From Atriophallophorus winterbourni (taxonomy: Eukaryota > Platyhelminthes > Trematoda > Plagiorchiida > Microphallidae), in the NCBI GenBank assembly GCA_013407085.1, contig JACCGJ010000629.1:116148-180147 (forward strand): a DNA stretch of 64,000 bases, read 5' to 3'. Shown here in pieces: positions 53,450-64,000 of the stretch. Numbering within the stretch: position 1 is the first letter of the stretch; the number at the start of each line of letters is the position of its first letter. Under the pieces are notes generated by a model. That model ran no database searches. It was not told the DNA's origin and saw only the letters and a list, made by a program, of their open reading frames with translations. The translations under genes were made by a program, and so were the position numbers.

Positions 53450-54540
53450 ATTAATTCAAGGTTTTAATGGTCCAAAAAGCAAATACTTTACAGTAACCAC
53501 TGATTAAAAACATCAGGAATGCATAAAAACAACACAAATGTTTTATCAATATGGAAAGTCAGACTGTGTATCGAGGTGCGAGGTTGGATTTTTTCAAGTT
53601 CAGCCTTGAACACGTTCAGACTGGATGCACAAATGATATGTCGGGGCAGAGCACCATATAAAACAAACCCGGACAGCAAAGAAGAACTTACGACAATTTG
53701 ATCTAGAATGTGGAATAATTAACTTGTTGCCTTGCGATCTGCTATCACGTGTTTCTTTCCGATGAAACAGGTGTTCAAGTGGATGATTCACTCTATGCAT
53801 AATGTTGAACAGGGGGTGAAGTCATCCCTGACACGACGTTACGAAAAGTCAAACAGATTCAGTGTTGCAATTCTCTCCTCGTATGGCCTCTTGTATTATC
53901 CGGTCACCAGTTTTGTAATGCAATGGTAGACGCGTTGCAGCCATGGGGACCATGCTTGAACAGCGTACTCTATTGTTGGCCTGATATATGTGTTAATTAT
54001 CCGTGGTGAGTATCTGCTTTGTGAAACTAGCGAAGATCCTTCTGAGCAGTGCTAAGTTTTGGCAGGACATTTTGTAAACCAAGTTACTGCTAATCCACAC
54101 ACCCAGGTATTTCTCTTCCATAATCCAGGAAAATTACTGAGATCCCAGTGACTATGTGAATTCGAAGTACTTACGGACGTTTAACATTTTACATTTTTGG
54201 ATTTTGAATGGTAGGCAGTTTCGTAAGGACCATGTATGAAGTGCTTCGAGATCATTTTGTAGAATTTGGCAATCTTCTATCGTGCGTACGCTAGTCCAGA
54301 CATTGATGTCATCCGCAAATAATTAATTTTGCCGGGTAATATTTCAGGTATATCGTTTGCGTACACCAGTAAGAGAGAAAATAAGTTACGGGGATGTAAG
54401 CAACGCGATACTTTCGGGTATGATATTTTCAATGTCTCAATGTCCACTGAAACATTTCTTATTGGTCCAACCACTAAATTGACATCAGTGTAAAACAGTT
54501 ACTTGTTGTAGGTTTAAAGGAAATGTGCAAACCATAAGCA
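53450..54540 (-). mobile_element. CR1-like LINE 3' half, minus strand
   Basis: On the minus strand from 54480: RNVSVDIETLKISYPKVSRC (motif B area, altered), FSLLLVYANDIPEILPGKINYLRMTSMSGLAYAR, which in two frames gives the end of motif B and a damaged motif C (L-ADDINVW-like). Then KIQKCKMLNVRKYF (about 54200), INTYIRPTIEYAVQAWSPWL (about 53990-53930), ERIATLNLFDFS and RSNCRKFFFAVRVCFIW (53700-53640). It ends with GCTTTTTGGACCATTAAAACC (53480-53460) and a TTGAA-type tail at 53440-53460. The RT core upstream is missing. Numerous frameshifts. Confidence 0.8.
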
Positions 54541-54544
54541 GGTC

Positions 54545-56640
54545 ACATTCACCCCAGTCGATCACGCCAGTATAAGAAGTAAGAAGGCTTTCGTCAAGTT
54601 AATCGATGCCAAATTTAGTTCCTGTAGTAACGCGTCTATTACGTTGTTTATACAATCTTCAGGACACCCGTTTCAAAATTAATCACGACATCCCCGCGTT
54701 TTGAACCCACGTGCCGATTGAGTCCCGATTCATAAAAAAATTCCATCTTTCCTACTCTAATCGCTTTCACTCATGAGACTCACAACAAGAGTACGCTGAC
54801 TGGTCAAACGTGGTTGACTTTGTTTGAGTACTAATTATTGTTTAATAAATTCGCGAAGAGCAGATTATCCTTTGCAGTGAGAAGCAATTCGATAATCACA
54901 ACGAAAATATTTACTTGCTTGAAAAGAATGTCCATCAGTAAACGCATTGTAATCATACATGCAGTTTTGTATTCAAGCTAACCCATTGTGTTAAACCAAA
55001 TCCACGCATGTGTAGGCACTTCATGGAAAGTTTCTCACGGTAACCTCGCACGAGCTCATATCATGCTCATATCATGATTAATAACGGATGCATAAATTCT
55101 GATCTATAGGTAGATTTAGATACTAATAATCAGCGATAGATACATTTTTTTAGCTTAATTGATGCTGCACCAATTTCGAGAAATAAATCTTGTTCAATCA
55201 TTGCTTTGTCCAATAGCAGGTATTTCTAATCGAGCGTTCAAAATAATAAGGATTTTCTGGTTTATGACACAAATGTGCATGCGTTCGCAACACGCATCAA
55301 GATTTTGTCAACCGGTTTATTAGGTTTTGATGTGTAGAGTTTTGATGTGAAATAACCAGTAATTAATAGCAGCACATCCACGAATCAGAGAGCATAATAC
55401 CCTAAAATAATTTTCTAAACACTTGCTACTTACAACACGAACAGTAGTTTTCGCAGTCATGGAACCACATTATACCCTCATCCACAGGTTACGACGAGTT
55501 TCATTTTTCATTACAATAAAAAAATAAAAATTGGATCACCTCGGAAAATCAAATAGGATAGTAATTTTGGTGATCCTGAGCATTCCACGCCGATTTTAAA
55601 TTGATACAATGTCTACGTGAATCAATTTTCAACTTAATTAATCTCATTTTAAGATGAGTCTACAAGGTTTTAGTGTCAGAAAAATGCTTGCACGATTTAT
55701 AATTTTTGACAGTTTGCGAAAATTGAACCTACAAATAGTAACAAGATGCTGATAATTAATTTAGGTTAAAATGTTCAGCTCAAGAAATTTTAGCGATAAG
55801 AATTTTGTGTAAGTCTAAGCGCGATAACTATTAATAATAACCTAGTTGTTTGCACATTGCTAGTGAAAACAAGTACAACACAATGAAAATTATAAATACT
55901 TAGTGGTTAAAGTTTACAAAAGATATATTTCTTCGATTTAATTCCATTTTTGTTCACTTCACTTCAGTTGAATTGGTGATCTTTGACTTTTTAATGCTAA
56001 AGTATTTCTCATAAAAACGATCATCAATTAAATAGATTCCATGATAGATATTGGTAATCTGAGTGTAAGTATATGCTTTTGTATATGTAAACAGTAGGCG
56101 ATACTCAAATGATAATTCTTTACCAGTTGGTTGTCAAATGAAAATGACTGAAGCCACAGGACCTTGCAGTAACGTTCCGGTTTACAATGTTGTTCACGAT
56201 GGCATGCGGTATAAAAGACGGATACTTTAAAACGAAGACTCATTAAAGCCAACGTTTGAAGGAAAACTGTTTGAAATAGGTTCCAAAATTCGTAATAAAT
56301 TATAATTGAAAAATTTGTTTTTTCTTTAACAAGATATAAATGACCGATTATGCATGAGTAAGTACACATTATCCCTTATATTATATTTTAACACTTGAGC
56401 GTTCAGTTAGAGGTTAATCAGTCGCCTGTATGTGAATAATTCAAACTACAAAATGTTACAAATAAATTTCAGTGATATCCTAATTGGCCACAAATTTGAG
56501 TTTGATTTTCGTCAACTTTCTATATTTTCGTATAGTGTATCGGTGTTTATGCTGCGATATTGAGGATACATTAAACGTGTTTAGATTGGCACCATATTGT
56601 TGTTGTCCTTTATTTTGAATGATGTTTTACTTTGCGATTC
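54545..56640. other. No recognised feature
   Basis: AT-rich, short frames only; a 113-codon minus-strand frame (56028-56369) has no family signature. Confidence 0.35.
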
Positions 56641-56649
56641 TCTATTTAA

Positions 56650-56830
56650 ACATTGGGGTTCTTTGTAAGAATCCTATTCTACAGTGGTTTGTTTACCGCA
56701 TTATTACTGTATCAAGGCCCACTGGACCTGATTTTACTGTCTCCACGTGATGACAACAAACAGTCAGAAACCGGTTGTGGTGTGTAAGTGATGGGGATGT
56801 GAGCGCCACAGTATAATGTTTTAATTTGTT
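56650..56830 (+). repeat. 233-bp hammerhead repeat copy, diverged
   Basis: CCTATTCTACAGTGGTTTG, ACTGTATCAAGGCCCAC, CTGATTTTACTGTCTCCAC, a core reading GTGATGA (C3 to G), AACAAACAG, CAGAAACCGGTTGTGGTGTG and TAAGTGATGGGGATGTGAGC follow the order of the array unit. C3 is lost, stem II is mispaired and C17 is T, so no cleavage is expected. It extends the tail variant also found at 10335 and 37969. Confidence 0.65.
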
Positions 56831-59490
56831 TTCCTACAACGAAATAAGATGCTTAGATCCTGTTGTAATGCCATACGTAGGATGTATTAATTTGTGTACA
56901 CCATGACGACAAAGCACGCACTTTGTGTTCTTGTACACTATCTCTAATGAATAAACAACAAATTTTCTGTGTGTCAAAATCAAGACGTTTCCAATAACCT
57001 ATTCAAACCGATAAATTACAAACTTTCTTTTCGTGAAATGATTCCCCGATTGGTTACGAACCTTTCCACAACATTACTTAAAAAAGCATTTTAAAACGAA
57101 AATAAAATTGGAACATTTTGATCTTGCATTCAAATGCGGGTTACGAGCTTTGGAAATCTTATATGAGTCCATTGGTGAAATGTGCAATAATGCGATCGAA
57201 CATGTCACTCCATCAACGAATACTCATGCAACCCACCGCTCGAAACTGTAATATATAGCGAATGTTTTGCTTTCATCCCCCGCACCAACACACTGATAAT
57301 GGGTTTTGCTTGTTTATCCACATGGAGAGTGAAAACAGGAATCTCAGATTCAGTTTGCTCTAATTAAATTACGTTTATTTGAAAATTTGATGTACCAATT
57401 TGTCAATATTAGTCCATTTTATGAGGGTTTTCGAACAATAGAAACATGCTTATTTTTTGTCAAATATTGATCACACATTTAATTCCATTATGCGAACAAA
57501 TAAAATGTAGAAGACGAAAACTCAAAGTGATATTCTGTGTATGCAGATTACAGACGTGGCCGTAATATTGCAAGTGTATTTCAAATAACACGTTTTACCT
57601 CAGTGGTTAAGTGGACAATAACCTCCAAATCTCGTAAATTTTCTTGAAAAATCACACAGAATTCAAGTGAAGGCTGCTATATATACCGGAATGTTGATTA
57701 TATAAGTAAAAAATCATCAGCCAACTGACTTCAGTCTGAAGAATACACCGATAATTGGATCACAGAGTGTAGGGAATATTTCAAACCTGGTAGTAATTAA
57801 CACATCGATAACAAGTAGCCTGTCCAGTATAATAACAAAATTTATAAAAATAAAATGCTCACCGGCTATTAGGAACGTTGTTTGACACCTCATTTTCTAC
57901 AGCAACTTGATCTTTCAATTCGGTCTTACATTTTGCACAATTTATAACCATGTTTCACCAATCAGATTTTTACCCTATTCTGATTGGTCATTATTTTCGC
58001 TACTGGATGGAAAAATCTGATGAGTTTTGCGGTGAAATTTATTGAGTGCCGATAACGCGCTATTTCAATTAAATTAATTCAAACAAGCTTCGCCGGCGTG
58101 TTAAGTAAAACTGATTGCGCGATTCTGATGAAAGATCTCAAATCCTTTAAAGATTGTCTCATTGGGCCATGTGAATCAGACGTTTGTAAACAGATGAACT
58201 TAATCGCTTAGGTAAATAGCAAACACGTGTTTACCCGAAAATAATTGGAATAATTTGATGGGAATAAAATTGAAACAAAAAACTATAAGAATTGTTTGAT
58301 ATTTTTTCGCCAACAAACGATCACTTTGGGAACGTTGAATAATCGTCATGTTTGATCGTATCGAAAAAAGTTAACACTACACTTTATGATCAATAATACA
58401 CATGTTTCTCATAGTTTTAAACTGCTGGATATCATGTCTCGCTTTGTAGACATCATGAGCGTAAGCACAGCGAAATTATCAGGATTCCATTTTACACATC
58501 GCAAAAGAAGCACGGTTAATGTTGTACGGAAAACCGTGGAGATATGATTATTTTGTACAATTATTTTATTTGATGAATTTATTCGGGAAATTACTGAGAA
58601 AAGCTCAATTAATAAAGACCGAGAACTTGCAAGCTTGTGGGGCTTTGTGTAATGTGATCAAGCTTTGGCCAAGGAGAAATATTGAGAGATGAATTAGGCT
58701 ATGAGCCCAATTTTAATTCGACCCTAAATGAACTTCACCAACACAATTGCCTGTTCTTAAAAATTAATCAGGCTGAATGCATTAGGAATATTGCGTAATA
58801 GTAAGGCATTATCATTTGAATGTATCTTTCCATAGGTGATAGGTTACGATAACCAGAATCGACTAGCGTTGATCGCACAAGCAGTATGAACACCAGGGTA
58901 AGTATGTCATCAAGGTGGTCATTATAAAGTTTCAATCACCTAGTAAGAGGTTACGTTGATCATGGCATCTAGGTTGGTGACGAACCATCCGCAATATAGT
59001 ATGCAAGCAGGGCCATTATTCCACAAAGTACAGTTAAAATAAGCTTTGAAAACACGAAACCGTTGGAACCATGTGTCAAAGGGCACGAAGTGGATCTCGC
59101 TGATAATTGCGGTCAGACAATCAACCGAGAGCGGTTGAAATGGAATGGTTTGTCCGTATCACTTGACTTATAACAGGAGTTCAAGCAAGTAACATAAAAA
59201 AGACCATTCGTATTCAGTGCTCATGTTGGATGCCCGTTCTCCAAAATGTTATAATGAGATGAATCAATGTTCATCAATCGGTGCGTTGTTTGTAACCCAA
59301 AAGTGAGGAAAACAGAACAAAGCCGTCTGAGCAGAACTGCGATGTCCGATGTCTTATCGTAGACAAGAAAACAACAAATTAACGTTTGTACGCTTAAAAT
59401 TATTCCCCAAAACAAGCGGGGTATCATCGCGTAGAATGCCGGTTATGTATGCAGAAACGATCGTAGTTCATTAATACAAAAATGTGTCAT
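56830..59490. other. No recognised feature
   Basis: AT-rich sequence without an identifiable gene or element. ACACGAAACCGTTGG at 59053 resembles part of the hammerhead repeat, but the match is too short to claim. Confidence 0.35.
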
Positions 59491-59494
59491 TGTT

Positions 59495-62010
59495 TCTCGT
59501 TCGAGATTCGTGATTTATGGTTAAAAAACATAGCAGTAAAATAGCATAGGATATATGCATAAAAATTAAACAAATCGTTACTTTAATGTTTGCGTCGATG
59601 TGCTTCGAAGGATCTACAAAAGTAATTCCTATTGTGACACGGAGAACGGAATTTTCGACCTGGAATAATTGGATAATTTTTCTCTCAGCTATTTGAGTGT
59701 GTAAGAAGGAATCACTAAGGGATTTCGGTATACTCGGACCTATACAGTATTGTTCAACATAAAAGGTTGTAGCGTTTGTTTGAAGATCATTTTGTTCAAT
59801 GAAACATTTTCTAGCGGTAAGCTGTTCCACGAAATGCATACACTGACTGCATAAAACTTACGGCAACAGTTTAATCGTGACTGTGTGATTTAAAGGGTCA
59901 TATTGTGACTGCGGGTCGGAAGATTCGAACCAACTTTAACAAGATGTCTGAGTGGGTGGGACCTCATGTGGATTATTCGGTATGCCAGGATTAGGTCAGC
60001 TCGGTTGCGCCTGTGTTCGAGAGTACACAATCCAAATCTACTCAGTCGCTGCTCAAATGGTCGATTACGCAATACAGTAACCATTTTAGTTGCCTTATGA
60101 TTAATTCTTTCGCGGAGCGAGATATCATTTTCCACCCACGGTGTCCAAGCGTGTACAGTAGAGTCCACAACTGGATCTTTCTATGTATTCAATTCAATTC
60201 AATTCAATTTAATGGTCCAAAATGAGTGCGGTGAGAAATGTTCGAAAATTGGTCTGAGTATGCCCACTACCTTGCATGCACGCTTCTAGACGGTCTCGCA
60301 CTGCAGACTGTTTTTTTCAAATTTTCCCATACCCAAATACCGAGATCTTTCTGCGATAAGCTGCACTCAAGCGTGCGGCTGCCAAGTACGTATGAGAACG
60401 GGAAGGGTTTCCCAACTTGCAACATTTTGCACTTGCGGAATTTGAAGGGCAGCTTGTTTTAAATTGACAACTAATGCAGCTTATTTAAGTCTGCTTGTAA
60501 AATAGGCAACCTACAACAGAGTTGATCTTCATCCAAATTTTCGCATCATTGTAGAAAAAACAAGTTTAGATCGTACAAGTTTCAGTAGATAATTTATTAG
60601 TATTAAGAACAGTATTGGACCAAGTACTGAACATTGTGGGACACGGCTCGAGGCTTTAATTGTTCAAGAAATTTCGCCATCTATTTTGACTTTCGCTTTG
60701 CATTCAGACAGGTAACTTGCGAAACATGTTAGTAGATTTCCAACACCCTACAGATTCTGAAATAGTAATGAACGATCAACTCGATCGAAGACTTCAAATA
60801 TATCTAAGTAACGAACTTCCTTCATCTAGTGCTAGCGTCCAATCGTTTAAAGTCGTGAGTAAGTTCGACAAGCATGAACCTGTTTTCCTAAATCCATATT
60901 GTGCCTGAGAAAGAATTTCATGGCTCTCGAGGTGCCTGATAATACTTTCACACACCAAGCGTTCCAATACTTTAAAAACCACTGAAAGGAGCGTTTATTG
61001 GCCGGATCCAAACGACAACCACTTTTGTAGATTGGTGTAACAACGCCGGTTTTCCCAATAGCTGGTACGACCCCCGTATTTAGTGTGTGTTCAAATAAAC
61101 CACATGGTGGGCCGCAAAGCTCTAGGCCACATAACTTCAAAATAGAAGTCGTTATTTCGTCTTCCCCCGGGGATTTTAACGTTTAGCTTGCGTAAATGCT
61201 TTCACACAACCGTAGGATTCATATCGACATCATTTAGGCTTTCCACTTCTATTGAGGGTGGCAAAGAAGTTGGCAGGGACATATCATTTGGAGAAAAGGC
61301 TTGCGCATAATACTTTGTCAGAGCATCAGTTGCAACCCTGACAGTGTCTGTCAATCCGTCCACTGTCTGAATCGGAAAATCTCCAGGTTTAACCTTAGTC
61401 GCGTTGTTTACGATTGTCTATAGTATTTTAGGTTCTTTCCACATGGTCTATCAGCATCAAATGGCGATGTTGTTTATCTTCGCGAATTAAGGACGTCACC
61501 TTGATTCGGACATTTTGAAAATATTCCCAGTATGCGCCTGTTCGCGTGATCCTGTGTTGTCAATGCCGAATTTTGCACGGCTATCAGATTTCGAGTGCCC
61601 CTGCAGAGCTTGAAACAAAATTTTCTAGCTTCTTTTCGGAATATTGGCTGAGTTTTCGTCTATTTTCATACCGATGTATCTTAAAAGGCGAAAACAGTGA
61701 GTTTCTGCAATCCCAAGATCGAGATGCTTCTCGTCCAGCATATTGAGTGTTTCGCGAAGTCCAAAGTTTGATGAGTTTGACACCAATCGATGCACTCCTG
61801 GAGCTGCACACGAATTCGAAGATCAACACGGTAGTCACTTAGACCAACAGAACTATGATATGGCGCTGACTCTGTTGCTTCGGATGTTACAGTCAAATCC
61901 AGGATTGAAGATTGGTCGGGGTCACTGTCACACAAGAGTTAGAGAGTCACTAGAGGTTTCATCCCTCAAACGAAGTCGAAGGTATACGTATTTTCCATAC
62001 AATTAGACTT
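59495..62010 (-). mobile_element. CR1-like LINE, minus strand, from endonuclease end to 3' tail
   Basis: Read from 62010 leftwards: SILDLTVTSEATE and SVGLSDYRVDL (endonuclease end, 61900-61820), linker KVKPGDFPIQTVDGLTDTV and TDALTKYYAQAFSPND (about 61400-61290), KLCGLELCGPP, VVTPIYKSGCRLDPAN, RT VFKVLERLVCESIIRHLE..QYGFRKTGSCLSNLLTTLNDW (60975-60830), SSRVPQCSVLGPILFL (motif B), a damaged motif C, and the C-terminal domain STVHAWTPWV..RINHKATKMV (60165-59890). The end reads CISWNSLPLENV (about 59820-59790). The 3' signature CTATGTTTTTTAACCATAAATC lies near 59530-59510. Motif A seems missing near 60800. It is 5'-truncated and full of frame changes. Confidence 0.8.
60187..60223 (-). mobile_element. 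LINE tail-only insertion inside a LINE RT
   Basis: ATTCAATTCAATTCAATTCA followed by ATTTAATGGTCCAAAAT is the reverse complement of the LINE 3' signature (..TTGGACCATTAAA) plus a TTGAA-type tail. It interrupts the RT C-terminal domain of the minus-strand LINE at 59495-62010, between PIFEHFSPHS and VVDSTVHAWTPWV, and replaces about 40 bases coding for the usual INTYIRP block. This would be a LINE insertion truncated to almost nothing but its tail. Confidence 0.6.
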
Positions 62011-63190
62011 AAGCAATACACGCAAGACAAAGTAATGTGGATGGCCATTTCTACTCAGAACACATTGCACCAGCACAAATTCCCCATTCTTATTTATTCT
62101 TTCGATCTAGTTATGTTCAACTCAAATTCAATTTGTACTTTTGAACAATTTGTGTACCACGTTTCGTTTATTTTTCATTGCTTCCTGGGGGTGCATTTTC
62201 GGTTGATTTCCTTAAAACGTAGAACATTTTGAGAGGCGATAACCATAAAATTATTAGACTGAGTTTATGCGCGTAGGAAGTATTTGAATATGAGCTCTTA
62301 CTATTTAGACCGAATTCACCACCGACTCTAAGGTTTACACAATATCACGTGAGATTAATTTCCGATTAATGCTTGGCATTGAACAAATCCATTTGCCATT
62401 GTTCTCACGCGTGTAAATCAGTGTGGGACGTCTAAAACGAATTTATCCTAAAACCCGTAGGGTGTTGATAATGAAAATGCCAGTGGAAAAATCGACAGTA
62501 AAGTTCCATCACACAGCATAAATATTTTAAAAAATGAATATTGTGTTGAGAACTCGTTTGTTTTACTTTCAACTCAATGCAAGATATTAGGTTGGGTTAA
62601 TGTTGGGGAACAGCCAAGGTCAGTTTAGACGGTAAGTGGATACCACTAGCATATAATCGAGGATAGTTTAGAGTGTCTTCGAAAGAAAAGATTCTTGAAG
62701 GGAGTTTGGTACATGTGAAATGGTTTGTATGGGTTAAAATGGCGTCTCATAATTCTTCATAGTGGAAAGCTATATCAAGTGTATACGGTTCGGTTTGCAT
62801 ACCGAGCACCCGCTTCGTTGGCCGATGATAGATTCAATTCATTGGTTTAATATCCTAATTGAGTGTGATAGGCAACGTTGGGCCTTGAAGTAATTGCAGG
62901 GTGAGGTTTGCGAAGCCAGCTATGATTACACAGTAAACATGAGCATATGGTGAATCACGTAGGTTAAATCAAAGGTATATGCCATCAAATCACACACACA
63001 TCACGACAGAAATCGCGTTGTTCTCACTTGTAAGGTTAGAACCGAATGATAAGATATTGTAAATGAGGTTCAGCAAAATAAGTGAATAAGCAAGCCGGAT
63101 TTTTCCCTGAAGCCAAACTGCCAGTGCTGAGAGCGAAAATATTGCATGGGTTATGATTTAGGATTTCAACGCGTGGCTCGAAATCAGTCT
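62010..63190. other. No recognised feature
   Basis: No credible frame and no recognised repeat between the LINE and the hammerhead family B locus. Confidence 0.35.
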
Positions 63191-63199
63191 ATGGCTTGT

Positions 63200-63605
63200 T
63201 GTTTTTAAAGTCAGATTTTTATTAATAAGTAGTATATGACGTTCGAAAAGCAGGACGGAAGCACACGACCGGTTTCGCGGTTATTGCCGATCATCAGGTG
63301 TGCGTATCCGTGACCTGACATTCGAACGCCGTTCTGACTTTGTGCTAAACCCATTTATTTGCGAATTCGAGGATAAATCCTCATTTGCAAATTGAAATTT
63401 AGCTTTTTTTATTTGGGGACTAATCGAAGTCCCACAGTTGGTGCAATGTAGCACCGGCAACTGTTTGGAATATTTTTGCAACATTCCAATAACAGCATGA
63501 TTGTAGTTTTTGTTTAAAGTCAGATTTTTATTAATAAGTAGTATGTGAAGTTCGAAAAGCAGGACAGAGCCACGACCTCGTTTTCGTTCGCCGGTTATTG
63601 CTCTA
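63200..63605 (-). repeat. Hammerhead repeat family B (about 305-bp unit), locus 2
   Basis: The block from TCAGATTTTTATTAATAAGTAG at 63211 recurs at 63520 (309 bases apart), so the locus is a complete unit flanked by a direct repeat of about 95 bases. On the minus strand the order is: partial unit (63602-63520) beginning in the stem II loop of a broken ribozyme, a complete unit with a full hammerhead (63310-63256), and the shared end AATAAAAATCTGAC. The locus at 21050-21445 has the same structure, so the short terminal direct repeats are a feature of the family. No protein is encoded. The 111-codon frame on the minus strand runs through the repeat and is not considered a gene. Confidence 0.8.
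63256..63310 (-). ncRNA. Type I hammerhead ribozyme, family B
   Basis: Read on the minus strand: stem I CGGA..GCACAC (63310-63298) pairs with GUGUGC..UCCG (63266-63256), six pairs, an internal loop, then four more. CUGAUGA is 63297-63291. Stem II UCGG (63290-63287) pairs with CCGC (63280-63277) around a six-base loop, with a U-C mismatch next to the core. GAAA is 63276-63273, stem III is the palindrome ACCGGU (63273-63268), and C17 is at 63267, so predicted cleavage is between 63267 and 63266. Only the stem II closing pair departs from consensus; a G at 63290 (minus) would restore it. The internal loop in stem I is where type I hammerheads make tertiary contact with loop II. Confidence 0.85.
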
Positions 63606-63609
63606 TGGC

Positions 63610-64000
63610 TCTCCAATTCTTACACCTTTAACATAAGTTAGAAAGTTCCTTAAGATGGTCGTTCTTCTAAAGTTGTATATCTGTTTCAACCTGATCCAAT
63701 CGGTTTCATCTGATTAGAACACACAAAGCAAAACTGGCTACTAATTAGTAGTTCGTTGAATTAATCAACATCGCAGCCAGAATTTACCGCGTTTCACGTA
63801 GGTTCCGTATCACATACTTTGACTCAAATTTTCTGGAGGTAATTTGAAGAGATTGAACTGTGAATTTATACAATGTGTTGCGTTTCTTCAAACTAGAGAA
63901 AATCTCAGTCGTGCGACTTATCGCGACAAATTCGAAAACTGTATACATTGCAAGGAATCCGGAAAATGGCGAATGACGATACAAGGAGCATTATTTCGTA
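63610..64000. other. No recognised feature
   Basis: AT-rich sequence to the window edge; the 66-codon minus-strand frame has no family features. Confidence 0.35.

Noticed and set aside
57541..57640. Helix-turn-helix-like translation (RRGRNIASVFQITRFTSVVKW) suggesting a DNA transposon
   Set aside because: The frame is under 40 codons with no DDE blocks nearby; too weak to report.
59041..59080. Ribozyme-repeat remnant at ACACGAAACCGTTGG
   Set aside because: Only about 12 bases match, with no core or flanking unit sequence; this could be chance.

Overview
The window looks like an AT-rich, gene-poor stretch of a metazoan genome, most likely a flatworm and probably a trematode. The evidence for this is indirect: many CR1/Jockey-like LINEs whose ORF1 starts with a PHD-like zinc finger, an RTE-clade LINE, a Ty3/gypsy element with a primer-binding site resembling the tRNA-Trp type of the CsRn1 group, and a tandem repeat carrying type I hammerhead ribozymes, comparable in kind to the schistosome S-alpha satellite. 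No host protein-coding gene, tRNA or rRNA could be recognised. Nearly all convincing coding sequence is retrotransposon-derived and mostly broken.

Layout. 1-2052: nine tandem units of about 233 bp, each carrying a hammerhead ribozyme motif (three look intact). The array runs off the left edge and ends inside the ribozyme core of the ninth unit, where a CR1-like ORF1 begins (2051-3292). 3295-8150: a Ty3/gypsy element (protease, RT, RNase H, integrase pieces) split by a CR1-like ORF2 (3790-6775). 8300-11050: RTE and ribozyme-repeat remnants. 11050-18510: three CR1-like copies, one internally deleted, two forming an inverted tail-to-tail pair. 18600-18890: an inverted pair of ribozyme-repeat copies. 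19042-19626: an orphan 194-codon ORF. 20450-22890: two gypsy pieces in opposite orientation, with a second hammerhead-repeat family (about 305 bp unit) between them. 25388-31290: five CR1-like fragments on both strands. 32130-36785: the most complete CR1-like LINE (ORF1 and ORF2). 38430-43500: a CR1 3' fragment, a nearly full but decayed RTE LINE, and another CR1 3' fragment. 43650-64000: mostly unassigned AT-rich sequence with RTE and CR1 fragments (49165-50670, 53455-54480, 59495-62010), ribozyme-repeat remnants (52390-52740, 56650-56830) and, at 63200-63605, the best copy of the 305-bp hammerhead family on the minus strand.

The most notable content is two distinct short repeat families, each with a type I hammerhead ribozyme whose stem III is the self-complementary ACCGGU. 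These resemble metazoan retrozymes or Penelope-type terminal repeats. They are non-coding and could yield unit-length, possibly circular, RNAs replicated by enzymes from other elements. All calls rest on reading the sequence by eye; no alignment, folding or database search was run.
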